A stretch of DNA of 64,000 nucleotides from Thalassobacillus pellis (GCF_016908295.1 NZ_JAFBDO010000001.1:930001-994000); one strand, 5' to 3'; positions 15,701 through 24,342 are shown, numbered from the stretch's first letter. Notes: generated by a model from the letters alone, not told the origin. Made by a program: numbers and translations.

Positions 15701-17227
15701 ATGACTACACAAACGAACACTTCAGGAGGAAAGGGTTTAAATCGATTTTTGAATGTGATCGAACGTGCGGGAAACCGCTTGCCAGATCCTTTCATGCTAT
15801 TTGTCTACCTGGCTTTTTTTGTCATCATATTGTCCTGGGTCATTTCTCTTTTCGATGTAACATTCACCAAACCAGGCGGCGAAGAAACCGTTGCCATTAA
15901 AAGCCTGATTTCCGGAGAAGGTCTCCGCTATATTTTAAGTTCGATGCTGGAGAACTTTGTCGGCTTCAAACCGCTTGGACTGGTACTTGCTATGATGCTC
16001 GGAATCGGATTGGCGGACAAAGTTGGCCTGCTTGAGACAGCAATCAAAAGCACAATTTTAAAAGCGCCCCCTGCCCTTATCACTTATGCTGTCATATTTG
16101 TCGGTATCCTAGGTAACCTGGCATCCGATGCTGCCTTTGTCATCGTACCTCCCCTTGCAGCAATGGTATTTTTCACGGTAGGCAGACACCCGCTTGCCGG
16201 TCTTGCAGCTGGCTTCGCCGGAGTTGGGGCTGGTTTCACTGCAAATATCATTATTGCCGGAACAGATGCTTTGCTATCTGGTATTACTACCGAGGTAGTC
16301 CAGACACTTGACCCTGATATGGTAGTTACGCCAGTGGATAACTGGTATTTCATGATGGTTTCTGTCGTTGTCCTTTCCATAACTGGAGCCTTAATTACGG
16401 AAAAAATAGTAGAACCGAGGTTAGGACAATATGATGGTAAAGGTGGAACAGAGCTGGAAAAGTCTACATCTATAGAAAAACGCGGTTTGCGTAATGCAGT
16501 AATTGCAGCAGGTATTTTTATTGCTGTTTTGTTAATCGCTTTATTTTTCCCAGGCACCCCGTTAAGAAATGATGAAGGCGGCCTTATTCCTTCCCCGTTT
16601 CTGGATGGTATTGTTCCAATCATCCTGCTGTTTTTCATTACGGTCGGTATCACCTATGGGAGAACAGTCAATAAAATTGAAAGCAACAGGGATATAGCTA
16701 CTTTCATGAGTGAAGCAATGAAGGATATGTCAGGGTTCATTGTCCTTATCTTCGCAGCCGCACAATTCATCGCTTACTTTGACTGGACTAATATTGGTAC
16801 ATGGATAGCGGTCAGTGGAGCTAGCTTTCTGGAATCTATTGGGTTAACGGGAATTGCAGTTATTATCGGTTTCGTACTCCTTACTGCGGTAATGAACCTG
16901 TTAATATTCAGCGGCTCTGCCCAATGGGCACTTGAAGCACCAATTTTCGTAAAAATGTTCTATCTATTAGATTTTCATCCAGCATTCATACAAGCGGCAT
17001 TTCGTATAGCCGATTCTTCAACAAATATTATTACTCCAATGAATCCATATATCATTATCGTACTGGCATTCATGAAAGAATACGATAAAAAAGCTGGCCT
17101 TGGTACATTGATTGCCTTGATGCTCCCATACAGTATTATCTTTCTTTCCGTATGGATCGTGCTGTTACTTGCGTTTGCTTTTTTTGGAATTCCATTCGGA
17201 CCAGGCATCCATATGTACATGAATTAA
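15701..17227 (+). CDS. AbgT family transporter
   Basis: A 508-residue membrane transporter with about eleven to thirteen hydrophobic segments. It matches the AbgT family: GNRLPDPFMLFVYLAFFVII near the start, GFKPLGLVLAMMLGIGLADK, the conserved NLASDAAFVIVPPLAAMVF and GAGFTANIIIAGTDAL, GSAQWALEAPIFVKMF, and ITPMNPYI. AbgT carriers import p-aminobenzoyl-glutamate in E. coli, and some members export sulfonamides. Placed after three M20 amidohydrolases, import of their substrate is the better reading. The start is the ATG at 15701 behind AAAGGGTG; an in-frame GTG at 15692 lies inside that site. Confidence 0.88.
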   Translation: MTTQTNTSGGKGLNRFLNVIERAGNRLPDPFMLFVYLAFFVIILSWVISLFDVTFTKPGGEETVAIKSLISGEGLRYILSSMLENFVGFKPLGLVLAMMLGIGLADKVGLLETAIKSTILKAPPALITYAVIFVGILGNLASDAAFVIVPPLAAMVFFTVGRHPLAGLAAGFAGVGAGFTANIIIAGTDALLSGITTEVVQTLDPDMVVTPVDNWYFMMVSVVVLSITGALITEKIVEPRLGQYDGKGGTELEKSTSIEKRGLRNAVIAAGIFIAVLLIALFFPGTPLRNDEGGLIPSPFLDGIVPIILLFFITVGITYGRTVNKIESNRDIATFMSEAMKDMSGFIVLIFAAAQFIAYFDWTNIGTWIAVSGASFLESIGLTGIAVIIGFVLLTAVMNLLIFSGSAQWALEAPIFVKMFYLLDFHPAFIQAAFRIADSSTNIITPMNPYIIIVLAFMKEYDKKAGLGTLIALMLPYSIIFLSVWIVLLLAFAFFGIPFGPGIHMYMN

Positions 17228-17232
17228 GAAAT

Positions 17233-17266
17233 GCGCCCAGGGTATAGTGCCCTGGGCGCTTAATTT
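17233..17266 (+). terminator. Terminator of the amidohydrolase operon
   Basis: A ten-base GC-rich stem, GCGCCCAGGG with CCCTGGGCGC, precedes TTAATTTT. Confidence 0.88.
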
Positions 17267-17283
17267 TGTGATTTTCTATTTTT

Positions 17284-17805
17284 CTATTCATTCTTAACTA
17301 TCACTGTCGTTCCAGCCGCCATATCATAAATGTTTTTTCTCTTTTCATTAAACAACGGAAATACCAGATATGCTATTGCTGTCAAATTAGCAGCACTGAG
17401 GGCAAACAGGGCAGCCCCTTCAGGAAAATCAGTCGGCATTACTAAGCGCCAAATGCCAAAATGAGCAATTTCCCAGGGTAAGAATTTTACCGCAGAGCGG
17501 ATGGCAGACTGGAAAACCCCTATCCTTCCCCCTGCTTTATTAATTACGTGGAGCCCTAAAACTCTTTTTCCCCATGACCCTTGCCAGCTTGACTGTTCAC
17601 TGATAATAAAATACAGGGAGACAGGCAGTGTCATCATAAAGAAACCTAGTAATTGGGCAATCGCAGGAGACTCAGAGAACAAGCGCTCCATATCTGTCCA
17701 AAGTAAAAAGGAAATGCCTCCTACCACCAGGACTCCATATGAAGCGATAAGGACATAATCGATCAGGAAAGCATATATTCTTGATTGAAAAGAGGCAACA
17801 GGCAA
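17284..17805 (-). CDS. RDD family membrane protein
   Basis: About 173 residues with an RDD-domain pattern: SRIYAFLIDYVLIASYG near the N-terminus, QGSWGKRVLGLHV in the middle, and a final EKRKNIYDMAAGTTV. Hydrophobic segments lie at about 10-32, 45-65, 90-110 and 120-145. RDD proteins are small integral membrane proteins; some have been linked to Na+/H+ exchange in halophiles, but function is not settled. The start is uncertain: a GTG at 17814 overlaps the AAAGGAG site, so the TTG at 17805, eight bases beyond it, is more likely. The gene is alone and convergent with the amidohydrolase operon. Confidence 0.78.
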   Translation of the reverse strand: MPVASFQSRIYAFLIDYVLIASYGVLVVGGISFLLWTDMERLFSESPAIAQLLGFFMMTLPVSLYFIISEQSSWQGSWGKRVLGLHVINKAGGRIGVFQSAIRSAVKFLPWEIAHFGIWRLVMPTDFPEGAALFALSAANLTAIAYLVFPLFNEKRKNIYDMAAGTTVIVKNE

Positions 17806-17889
17806 ATGAAGCACTCCTTTGCATATGGTTTCCTCTTATTCTACCATTAGATTTGCTAAATATTAGACAAGACTTTTTTGCCTTGTTGA

Positions 17890-18000
17890 GTCTCACCAAT
17901 CGCTTGCCGGTGGATGCTTGCCGCGGGCACGGCCTAAAGCTATAGTGGATCTTCGGCTCGCGCTGTTCCCGCAGGCGTCACCACCTCTCCCTCCTCGTGG
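17890..18000. repeat. GC-rich intergenic repeat element, Bacillaceae type
   Basis: This non-coding stretch reads CTTGCCGCGGGCACGGCC and later CTGTTCCCGCAGGCGTCACC. From memory these phrases recur in intergenic repeats of many Bacillaceae genomes. It is far more GC-rich than its surroundings and has no gene. It is probably a decayed mobile or structural repeat. A second GC-rich island sits at 39690-39870. Confidence 0.45.
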
Positions 18001-18093
18001 AATCAACCATGCTATAACCGTATGTTGTTATGCGATTAATTCATTTACCTTCATTGAACAGCCAACACCTAACGTCTTAGCTGTCTGAATTAT

Positions 18094-19383
18094 TCAAAAT
18101 AATCCCGGGTTTATTTTCTGAGGTAAATAAAATGCAATATCCGGGAAGAATGCTAATCCGAACAATACTACTAATATGACTGCGATATATGGCATGACCG
18201 CACCGAACGACCGCTCTATCGACAGCTTCCCTATTTTTGCTGCCAACAATAAACACAATCCATACGGCGGTGTTACCAGCCCCACAGCCAATGTGATTAC
18301 TGTAATCAGCCCAAGTAATACCGGGTCTATTTCAAAGGTGATGGCCACAGGAAGTATAACTGGTATGAACAGAATCATGGCTGGAATTGCGTCCATAAAT
18401 GTTCCGATAAACAAGAAAAACGCTATGATAATAAGAAGGAAAACCCACTTACTATCAATATTTTCTGTAAAGAATTGATTAGCCCATGCAGATAATTGAT
18501 AATAACTCATCAGTTCCCCAAGCGCACTAGCTGCCGCCAATGCGAATAGAGACAGCGAACTGAGTGTAATGGTGTCAATCAGGATTCTTGGAAAGTCTTT
18601 CAACTTCAATGTTTTGTAAATAAACATTCCTACAAACACGGTATATAGTGATGCAAATGCAGCGGCTTCTGTTGCTGTGAATATACCGCTGATAATCCCG
18701 CCAATCAGGATGACCGGCGTCATCATTGCCGGAATGGTCTGGACGAACTGCTTCATGAAATTCTTGGCAGACGCACGCTGATAAGTCGGATAACCCCGCT
18801 TTAGAGCAAGCATATAGACAATCGCCATCATTCCTAGTCCAATCAACACACCAGGAACGATACCGACGATAAATAATGCCCCTACTGAAACATTGGTAAG
18901 ACCTGCATAAATGATCATCGGGATACTAGGCGGGATGACTACCCCTATCGTCGAAGAGGCAGCAGTGACACCTACAGCGGTCTCTTTATCGTAACCCTGC
19001 TTTTTCATGCTCGGAATCAGAATTTTCCCCACACCTGCTGTATCTGCCTGTGCCGCACCGGACACACCGGCAAATAGCATTGAAACCAGAATATTAGCAT
19101 GTGCCAATCCTCCGCGGATGTGTCCTACGACAGACAGCGAAAAATCAATCAGTTTCTGTGAGATCTGACCGCTGTTCATGAGGTTAGCAGCCAGAATGAA
19201 TAAAGGCACCGCTATAAGCACGAAAGAATCCAGCCCATTCAGCATTTTCACAGGAACTGTGACTTCAGGTATATATGGAATATTCATGATTCCTAACATC
19301 GCCACAATTCCGATTACAAACGCAATAGGAATGCCGATAACCATTAAAATGACAAATAAACCTACTAGTATCGGACCAATCAT
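18094..19383 (-). CDS. TRAP transporter large permease (DctM type)
   Basis: A 429-residue integral membrane protein with about twelve hydrophobic segments, the large subunit of a sodium- or proton-driven TRAP transporter. Family patterns include NSGQISQKLIDFSLSVVGH, GGLAHANILVSMLFAGVSGA, GVTAASSTIGVVIPPSIPMI, and VTPPYGLCLLLAAKIG. It overlaps the small permease by four bases, so the two are coupled. It is the last gene of the leftward operon headed by the LacI regulator. The substrate should be the carboxylated sugar or related acid that the upstream kinase and HPS/PHI-like enzymes process. Confidence 0.92.
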   Translation of the reverse strand: MIGPILVGLFVILMVIGIPIAFVIGIVAMLGIMNIPYIPEVTVPVKMLNGLDSFVLIAVPLFILAANLMNSGQISQKLIDFSLSVVGHIRGGLAHANILVSMLFAGVSGAAQADTAGVGKILIPSMKKQGYDKETAVGVTAASSTIGVVIPPSIPMIIYAGLTNVSVGALFIVGIVPGVLIGLGMMAIVYMLALKRGYPTYQRASAKNFMKQFVQTIPAMMTPVILIGGIISGIFTATEAAAFASLYTVFVGMFIYKTLKLKDFPRILIDTITLSSLSLFALAAASALGELMSYYQLSAWANQFFTENIDSKWVFLLIIIAFFLFIGTFMDAIPAMILFIPVILPVAITFEIDPVLLGLITVITLAVGLVTPPYGLCLLLAAKIGKLSIERSFGAVMPYIAVILVVLFGLAFFPDIAFYLPQKINPGLF

Positions 19384-19859
19384 TCGACTGCCTCCTCTCT
19401 ATTAAAATTCTTTATGGTTTGGAAAATATTATTCAGTATATAGATGACCATGGTTCCCCCCATAATTGGCACAGAAATCCATACATACCCCATCTTCATT
19501 TCTGAAAGAGATACCCAATTATAGTTCCAGAAGCTTTGAACAGCTTGCATTCCGTAAAAAAAGATCGCAAAACTGAAAGCTAGCAATATCAAATCATTGA
19601 AAATATACAGGGAATTGCGCTTTCTCCCTTTAAGCTTCTTCAATAATAGATCAAATTTGAAGTGCTCTCGTCTATTCACCATGACCGCCGCTCCCATAAA
19701 GACTGACCAGATGAATGCATAGTTTGCCACTTCACCTGTCCAGACCACCGATACTCCTAAGTATCTGGTGATTACCTGAATGAGAATGGCAATGAAAAAG
19801 ATACACAGAAATAAGATTCCTATTGTCAACTGTATACGTTCCAGCCATTTAATGAACAT
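19380..19859 (-). CDS. TRAP transporter small permease (DctQ type)
   Basis: A 159-residue membrane protein with four hydrophobic segments at about 10-32, 45-62, 85-105 and 125-147. WTGEVANYAFIWSVFMGAAVMV with the following RREHFKFDLL is characteristic of DctQ subunits. It partners the large permease encoded just downstream. The ATG follows TAAGGAGG, and its stop overlaps the DctM start. Confidence 0.9.
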   Translation of the reverse strand: MFIKWLERIQLTIGILFLCIFFIAILIQVITRYLGVSVVWTGEVANYAFIWSVFMGAAVMVNRREHFKFDLLLKKLKGRKRNSLYIFNDLILLAFSFAIFFYGMQAVQSFWNYNWVSLSEMKMGYVWISVPIMGGTMVIYILNNIFQTIKNFNREEAVE

Positions 19860-19889
19860 GCTATTCTTACCTCCTTAAGAGTTATAAGG

Positions 19890-19913
19890 AAAGGGCACTT
19901 ATAGGTGCCCTTT
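19890..19913 (-). other. Intercistronic hairpin after the binding-protein gene
   Basis: AAAGGGCAC pairs with GTGCCCTTT around a six-base loop between the dctP and dctQ genes, without a T run. Such hairpins often protect the upstream message and help keep binding protein more abundant than permease. Confidence 0.6.
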
Positions 19914-19940
19914 GTATTCCCTTAAACTCCATATTGCTAT

Positions 19941-20963
19941 TTATTTCAACTCTCTGATCTTCTTCAGCATTTCTGTTGCTCCGATTTCTTCAGCAGTCTT
20001 ATCTTGAAGAGGTTTAGCCAGTTCGATAAATGGTTTACGGTCGATTTGGTTGACCTTCGCCCCATCCTCAATAGCTTTTTGTTTATATTCCTCTTCCTGT
20101 TTTTTGACAGCTTCTCTTTCTGCTTTTACAGACGCCTTTGCAGCTTCCATAATGATCTCTTGCTGTTTTTTGCTGTAAGATTCAAATTTCTTTCCATTGA
20201 CCAGCAGGAAACGGGTCGTGTAGTCATGTGCTGTTTCGGTAATATACTTTCCGTTTTCTGTTTTGTGGTGGTTTTGCTGCACAAAATAAGGATAAGCATT
20301 CTCGGCTGAATCAACGACATTCTGCTCAAGAGCCTGGTAAAGTTCACCCCATGCTACGGAAGTAGGGACAGCTCCCGTCTGTTCCCAATAGCTTGCTACA
20401 GCACCAGAAGTCTGTGTCCTGAATTTCATGCCTTCAATATCTTCCATGGATTGAAGAGGTTTCTTACCGTAATAATGACGTACACCTGCTGACCAATATC
20501 CGAGCAATTTGAAGTCGTTATTGGACTTTTTATTAATGATTTTTGCCATCTTATCGCCAACTTCACCATCGACTACTTTTTCCCAATGCTCATAGCTGTC
20601 GAACATATACGGGATAGCAAATAGATCGATTTCATCAATTCCGGTTTTACTCATGAAACCAGGGGATACAAGCACAACATCTGCACCGCCGAGCTTAAGT
20701 TTCTCGACAAGCTCGGACTCGCTTGTCCCAAGTGTACCAGCATGTACTTCAACTTCTATCTTTCCTCCAGACTTCTCTTCAGCTACTTCTTTGAATTTCA
20801 GTAATCCTGTTTGATAAGGGTTTTCCGGAGATGTCTGGTTGTGGGCTGCTACGATTTTTATCTTTCCATCTCCGCCCCCTGCTCCGCTTCCTGAACCTCC
20901 ACAGGCCGTCAATGTAAACAGCCCGGCTGCAAGGGTTAAAAATAGTGCGATAAATTTTTTCAT
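19941..20963 (-). CDS. TRAP transporter substrate-binding lipoprotein (DctP type)
   Basis: A 340-residue extracytoplasmic binding protein anchored as a lipoprotein: a hydrophobic signal ends in LTAC with C21, followed by a GGSGSGAGGG linker. The mature part has the DctP pattern, with the conserved carboxylate-binding arginine likely in GMKFRTQTSG, then AWGELYQALEQNVVDSAENAY. This arginine suits an acidic ligand such as a sugar acid. It lies first among the three TRAP genes and after the HPS/PHI-like pair. The strong GGAAGGGAG site precedes the ATG. Confidence 0.9.
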   Translation of the reverse strand: MKKFIALFLTLAAGLFTLTACGGSGSGAGGGDGKIKIVAAHNQTSPENPYQTGLLKFKEVAEEKSGGKIEVEVHAGTLGTSESELVEKLKLGGADVVLVSPGFMSKTGIDEIDLFAIPYMFDSYEHWEKVVDGEVGDKMAKIINKKSNNDFKLLGYWSAGVRHYYGKKPLQSMEDIEGMKFRTQTSGAVASYWEQTGAVPTSVAWGELYQALEQNVVDSAENAYPYFVQQNHHKTENGKYITETAHDYTTRFLLVNGKKFESYSKKQQEIIMEAAKASVKAEREAVKKQEEEYKQKAIEDGAKVNQIDRKPFIELAKPLQDKTAEEIGATEMLKKIRELK

Positions 20964-21018
20964 ATTATGAATCTCCCTTCCAAATAATTGAATTCGCTTT
21001 CATAAAGGATAGTAGAAT

Positions 21019-21570
21019 TTATTCCATGTTGGCATGTCTTTCTGTCATCTCTTTATATCCATTTTCATCCGTATTAAGGGTGTGGATGATGACAGCATCA
21101 AGCAATAAATGAACAGATTGATCGAATTGATTCCCCAGCGGCTGAATTGTTTCTGGCTCATTCGGTTTCCGCTTTTTCGTGGCTGCTGGTATCGTCAATA
21201 CGCCTTCACTTAAACCTGCAAGTTTTGACTCTGGATTGGTTGTTATCAAAAACACATTAGCCCCTGACTCTTTAGCTTTCTCTGCGTATTGGACAATGGA
21301 CGACGTTGTTCCAGAACCTGAAATTGCCACGAGTAAATCACTTTCTCCAATACTTGGTGTAATGGTCTCTCCCGTTACATAGACTTCAAACCCGCCGTGC
21401 ATCAAGCGCATAGCAATCGCTTTTCCCATTAAACCAGAACGTCCTTCACCGGTTATGAAGATGCGCTTACTGTTTTTTAAATGCTCCGATAAATCAATGG
21501 CCTCGTTCTCGTCAACAAGACGAAGTACTTTTGAAATCTCTTCACTGACCGTATCAATTACCTTTCTCAT
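21019..21570 (-). CDS. hxlB: 6-phospho-3-hexuloisomerase-like SIS protein
   Basis: A 183-residue single-SIS-domain isomerase. ITGEGRSGLMGKAIAMRLMH and AISGSGTTSS are the sugar-phosphate binding signatures of the PHI/HxlB branch, and its length fits. Classic PHI converts 3-hexulose 6-phosphate to fructose 6-phosphate. The start overlaps the end of the HPS-like gene by 17 bases, as in the hxlAB pair of Bacillus. Here, though, the pair sits under a LacI regulator with a PfkB kinase and a TRAP transporter rather than next to HxlR, so the natural substrate may be another hexulose phosphate and not a product of formaldehyde fixation. Confidence 0.8.
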   Translation of the reverse strand: MRKVIDTVSEEISKVLRLVDENEAIDLSEHLKNSKRIFITGEGRSGLMGKAIAMRLMHGGFEVYVTGETITPSIGESDLLVAISGSGTTSSIVQYAEKAKESGANVFLITTNPESKLAGLSEGVLTIPAATKKRKPNEPETIQPLGNQFDQSVHLLLDAVIIHTLNTDENGYKEMTERHANME

Positions 21571-22192
21571 GATCCCGCATCACCTCTTTCAATTCCCGGG
21601 CGGCTTTTTGTCGATCCTTTTGCTTTGTTATAGCAGAACCGACGATGACCGTATCCGGTTGATATACCAGCACTTCCGGCAGGGACTGCAAATTTATCCC
21701 GCCAGCCACTGCGATTTCCATCGCATGAGTATCTTCTACCAATGAAAAAACCTCTTTGCCCATTGTCCCTGTTTCCTGCATATCTTTTCCAAAATGGATA
21801 CTGACCAGATTAACACCAAGACTTCTCAACTGCTCGATTCTTTGTTTATTTGTAACACCAAGCAGGTCTACCATTACCCGCTTGTTGTGCTCCCGGGCAG
21901 CTTCCAATGTGTCCGAAATGGTTTTATCAGCTGCGAAAGCCATTACCGTCATGATGTCTGCTCCTGCTTCGAAAGCCTGGGTGGCTTCAGCTCTCCCAGC
22001 GTCACAGGTTTTCATATCGGCAACCAGTGTCTTATCGGGATAAGTCTTTTTTATCTGTCTTGTTAATTCCATGCCATATTCCTTGATGATGCCAGTACCT
22101 ATTTCAATCCAATCAATATTATCACTCGTCTCTTTTAAAATCCCGAAACATTCTTCCTTCGTCAGACGATCAAGCGCCAGCTGTAAATTCAT
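21554..22192 (-). CDS. hxlA: 3-hexulose-6-phosphate synthase-like protein (OMPDC superfamily)
   Basis: The 212-residue TIM-barrel protein starts MNLQLALDRL and has WIEIGTG, VADMKTCDAG (the DxKxxD catalytic motif of the OMP decarboxylase superfamily), VDLLGV, VSIHFG and VAGGINLQSLPEV. This fits HPS/KGPDC enzymes, which make or break a carbon bond next to a keto-sugar phosphate using magnesium. HPS versus 3-keto-gulonate-6-phosphate decarboxylase cannot be settled by eye; the adjacent PHI-like gene favours HPS-type chemistry. It follows the kinase gene by 16 bases, with GGGAGGTGAG before its ATG. Confidence 0.78.
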   Translation of the reverse strand: MNLQLALDRLTKEECFGILKETSDNIDWIEIGTGIIKEYGMELTRQIKKTYPDKTLVADMKTCDAGRAEATQAFEAGADIMTVMAFAADKTISDTLEAAREHNKRVMVDLLGVTNKQRIEQLRSLGVNLVSIHFGKDMQETGTMGKEVFSLVEDTHAMEIAVAGGINLQSLPEVLVYQPDTVIVGSAITKQKDRQKAARELKEVMRDHEKGN

Positions 22193-22208
22193 TACCTCAC
22201 CTCCCAGA

Positions 22209-23162
22209 CTATCTTTCTATCAATTCTTTTTCTCCCATTTGGATAAGTACCTCTTCCAGATAAGGAAGCCCTTCATTATCGCCATCTACACTGACAACCA
22301 TGGAGCCGATTGTATTGGCAAACTGTAAAACCTTATCCAGCGGCCATTTTTGTAAAATACCATAAACGAATCCAGCATCGAATCCATCACCTGCCCCAAC
22401 TGTGTCTACTACCTTGTCTGGTATAACAGCGTTCGCTGTTACCATCTCTCCTTTGTGATAGCCGACAGCTCCTTCGTCACCAAGCTTTATGGCAACAGTT
22501 TCAATATTATAATTACTGCTCTCCCGGAAAATTTCCTTTAGATCATCTGTGCCAAATAACAGTTCTGCTTCCTCTAAGCCGGTTAATAAAATATCTACAT
22601 ATGGGAGAAACTCTACCAAGGCAGCTTTCGCCTCTTCCCTGCTCCATAGTTTCAGACGGATGTTTGGATCAAATGAAACCATGCTGCCGCTTTCTTTTGC
22701 CAGCTTACAAGCGTATTTAATCAGTTCGATGTTTTTGGCTTGATCAATCGCCGGAAACACCCCAGTGATGTGAAGCAGGTTGGAATTCTTGATAGCTTCC
22801 GTATCAAGGGTCGCTTTCGTCAGCGTACTGGTAGGAGAGTTTTCCCGGTAATAAAAAGTCCTCCCGCTTCCATCTCCTCTCACCTCTTTGAAATTCAATG
22901 ATGTCGGATACCCCTCCATCATCTTTAAAGAAGTGACGTCGATGCCTTCCCCGCGGACAAAATTATGAATATATCTGCCAAACTCATCATTGCCAAGCCT
23001 GCTTATCCATCCTGTATTTAACCCCAGGCGAGCACAGCCGATAGCAAAATTCAGTTCAGCTCCACCTACCTTCCGTTCAAATGAAGTGGCATATCTCATT
23101 GGTCCTTTATGGGAAGGGTCAAACGTAATCATGGCATCTCCAATTGTTATGACATCCTTCAT
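22209..23162 (-). CDS. PfkB family sugar kinase, 2-keto-3-deoxygluconate kinase-like
   Basis: A 317-residue ribokinase-fold kinase: the N-terminal MKDVITIGDAMITFDP, then KVGGAELNFAIGCARLGL, and the ATP-site motif DTVGAGDGFDAGFVYGI with the catalytic aspartate. Its overall pattern resembles KdgK. A KDPG aldolase would be expected next to a true KDG kinase, but none is present; instead HPS-like and PHI-like genes follow. It may therefore phosphorylate a ketose or sugar acid at C6 for those enzymes. The ATG at 23162 follows AAAGGAGG; an in-frame upstream extension has no site. The gap to the regulator gene is only 13 bases. Confidence 0.82.
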   Translation of the reverse strand: MKDVITIGDAMITFDPSHKGPMRYATSFERKVGGAELNFAIGCARLGLNTGWISRLGNDEFGRYIHNFVRGEGIDVTSLKMMEGYPTSLNFKEVRGDGSGRTFYYRENSPTSTLTKATLDTEAIKNSNLLHITGVFPAIDQAKNIELIKYACKLAKESGSMVSFDPNIRLKLWSREEAKAALVEFLPYVDILLTGLEEAELLFGTDDLKEIFRESSNYNIETVAIKLGDEGAVGYHKGEMVTANAVIPDKVVDTVGAGDGFDAGFVYGILQKWPLDKVLQFANTIGSMVVSVDGDNEGLPYLEEVLIQMGEKELIER

Positions 23163-23175
23163 GCTTATCCTCCTT

Positions 23176-24195
23176 TCATCCATTTCGGTATCCAACCGAA
23201 TCCCTGACCATCAATTGCGGTTCAAACCGATAATCAGGAAGGTTGTCCTTACCTTGCTTCTTGCTGATTTTTGTAAGTAACACATCCGCAGCTTTTTTTC
23301 CCATCTCAAATGTAGGCTGAGCCACAGTAGTAATGGATGGCGTATAGAAGCTGGCGAATGAGACATCATCAATACCAATGACTGCTAAATCTTCAGGTAT
23401 TTTAAGTCTGTTCTGTTTGACATATTTCAATATTTCAATCAATGCCAGGTCATTTCCGGCAACTACAGCTTCAGGAGGCTCTTTCAAAGAAAGCATACTT
23501 TTCATCCCGTCCTGAATCTGTTCCAGGTCAAGGCTTTTCATATATTCCTTTTGTACAGGCAAGCCATTGTCATTCATAGCTTCCTTGTAGCCTTCGATTC
23601 TTTCTACTCTTGGAGAAAGATTACGGATAATTGATGTGGTCATGATGCCGATTCGCTTATAACCTCTTTCAATAAAATGCTCGACTGCAAGCCTTGCTGC
23701 TTTTTTATTTTCCAGCATGATGGAGGAAACAGGAATACCTTGAACTTCCCTGTCGACAAAGACTACCGGATATTTTTCATCCAGCATTTTTTGATACAAT
23801 TCCTTGTTACCACCAGTAGGGAAGATGATAATTCCATCCACCTGCTTGGCGCGAAGCATTTCCATATATTTTTTTTCTTTTTCCGGGTTGTCATCTGCAT
23901 TACAGACAATCAGATGGAAACCATGCTCATTGCAGGCATCTTCAATGGCCCGGCTGACCTCTGTAGAAAAGTTATGAAGAATATTGGCTACTATCACACC
24001 AATCGTTTTCGTTGATTTCTGCTTTAAACTTCTGGCTACATAATTAGGCTGGTAACCCAAATCCTTAATCGCCTGTTCAATCCGCTGTTTGGTTTTTTCG
24101 CCCATATAGTCATAGCGTTTATTTAAAAATTGGGAAACAGTACTTTTAGATACCTTGGCATGCAAGGCCACATCAGCAATTGTTACCGGTTTCAT
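23176..24195 (-). CDS. LacI family transcriptional regulator (KdgR-like)
   Basis: A 339-residue repressor with the LacI helix-turn-helix at about 4-25 (VTIADVALHAKVSKSTVSQFL), hinge NYVARSLKQKSTKTIGVIV, and a periplasmic-binding-like effector domain. It is the first gene of the leftward operon and is followed within 13 bases by the kinase. Two tandem TAAATCGGTTTA sites upstream, each with a central CG as LacI-family operators have, make autoregulation likely. B. subtilis KdgR heads a comparable kinase operon, but the downstream enzymes here differ, so the effector is probably an intermediate of this pathway. Confidence 0.87.
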   Translation of the reverse strand: MKPVTIADVALHAKVSKSTVSQFLNKRYDYMGEKTKQRIEQAIKDLGYQPNYVARSLKQKSTKTIGVIVANILHNFSTEVSRAIEDACNEHGFHLIVCNADDNPEKEKKYMEMLRAKQVDGIIIFPTGGNKELYQKMLDEKYPVVFVDREVQGIPVSSIMLENKKAARLAVEHFIERGYKRIGIMTTSIIRNLSPRVERIEGYKEAMNDNGLPVQKEYMKSLDLEQIQDGMKSMLSLKEPPEAVVAGNDLALIEILKYVKQNRLKIPEDLAVIGIDDVSFASFYTPSITTVAQPTFEMGKKAADVLLTKISKKQGKDNLPDYRFEPQLMVRDSVGYRNG

Positions 24196-24246
24196 GACAA
24201 CCTCTCCAAGCTCTTAATGTATTAAATTAACTAACAATGGTTTTAA

Positions 24247-24305
24247 TAAATCGGTTTAGTAAATCGGTTTAGTGACATTATAGATGTTGTGTAAGCGTTT
24301 TACAA
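24247..24305 (-). promoter_or_regulatory. Promoter, tandem LacI-type operators and cre site of the sugar operon
   Basis: Reading leftward, -35 TTGTAA (24305-24300) and -10 TATAAT (24282-24277) are 17 bases apart. TGTAAGCGTTTTACA at 24290-24304 is an excellent CcpA cre site and overlaps the -35. Two copies of TAAATCGGTTTA, at 24260-24271 and 24247-24258, lie just downstream of the -10, spaced 13 bases. This fits glucose repression plus substrate induction. Confidence 0.75.
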
Positions 24306-24342
24306 CCCTAAAATCGAAATTCCAAAATAATCATGAAAAGGC

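Noticed and set aside
21554-22192. 3-keto-L-gulonate-6-phosphate decarboxylase as the name for the HPS-like gene
   Set aside because: The adjacent PHI-like gene favours HPS-type naming, and no ascorbate-utilisation genes are near; it remains an alternative activity.
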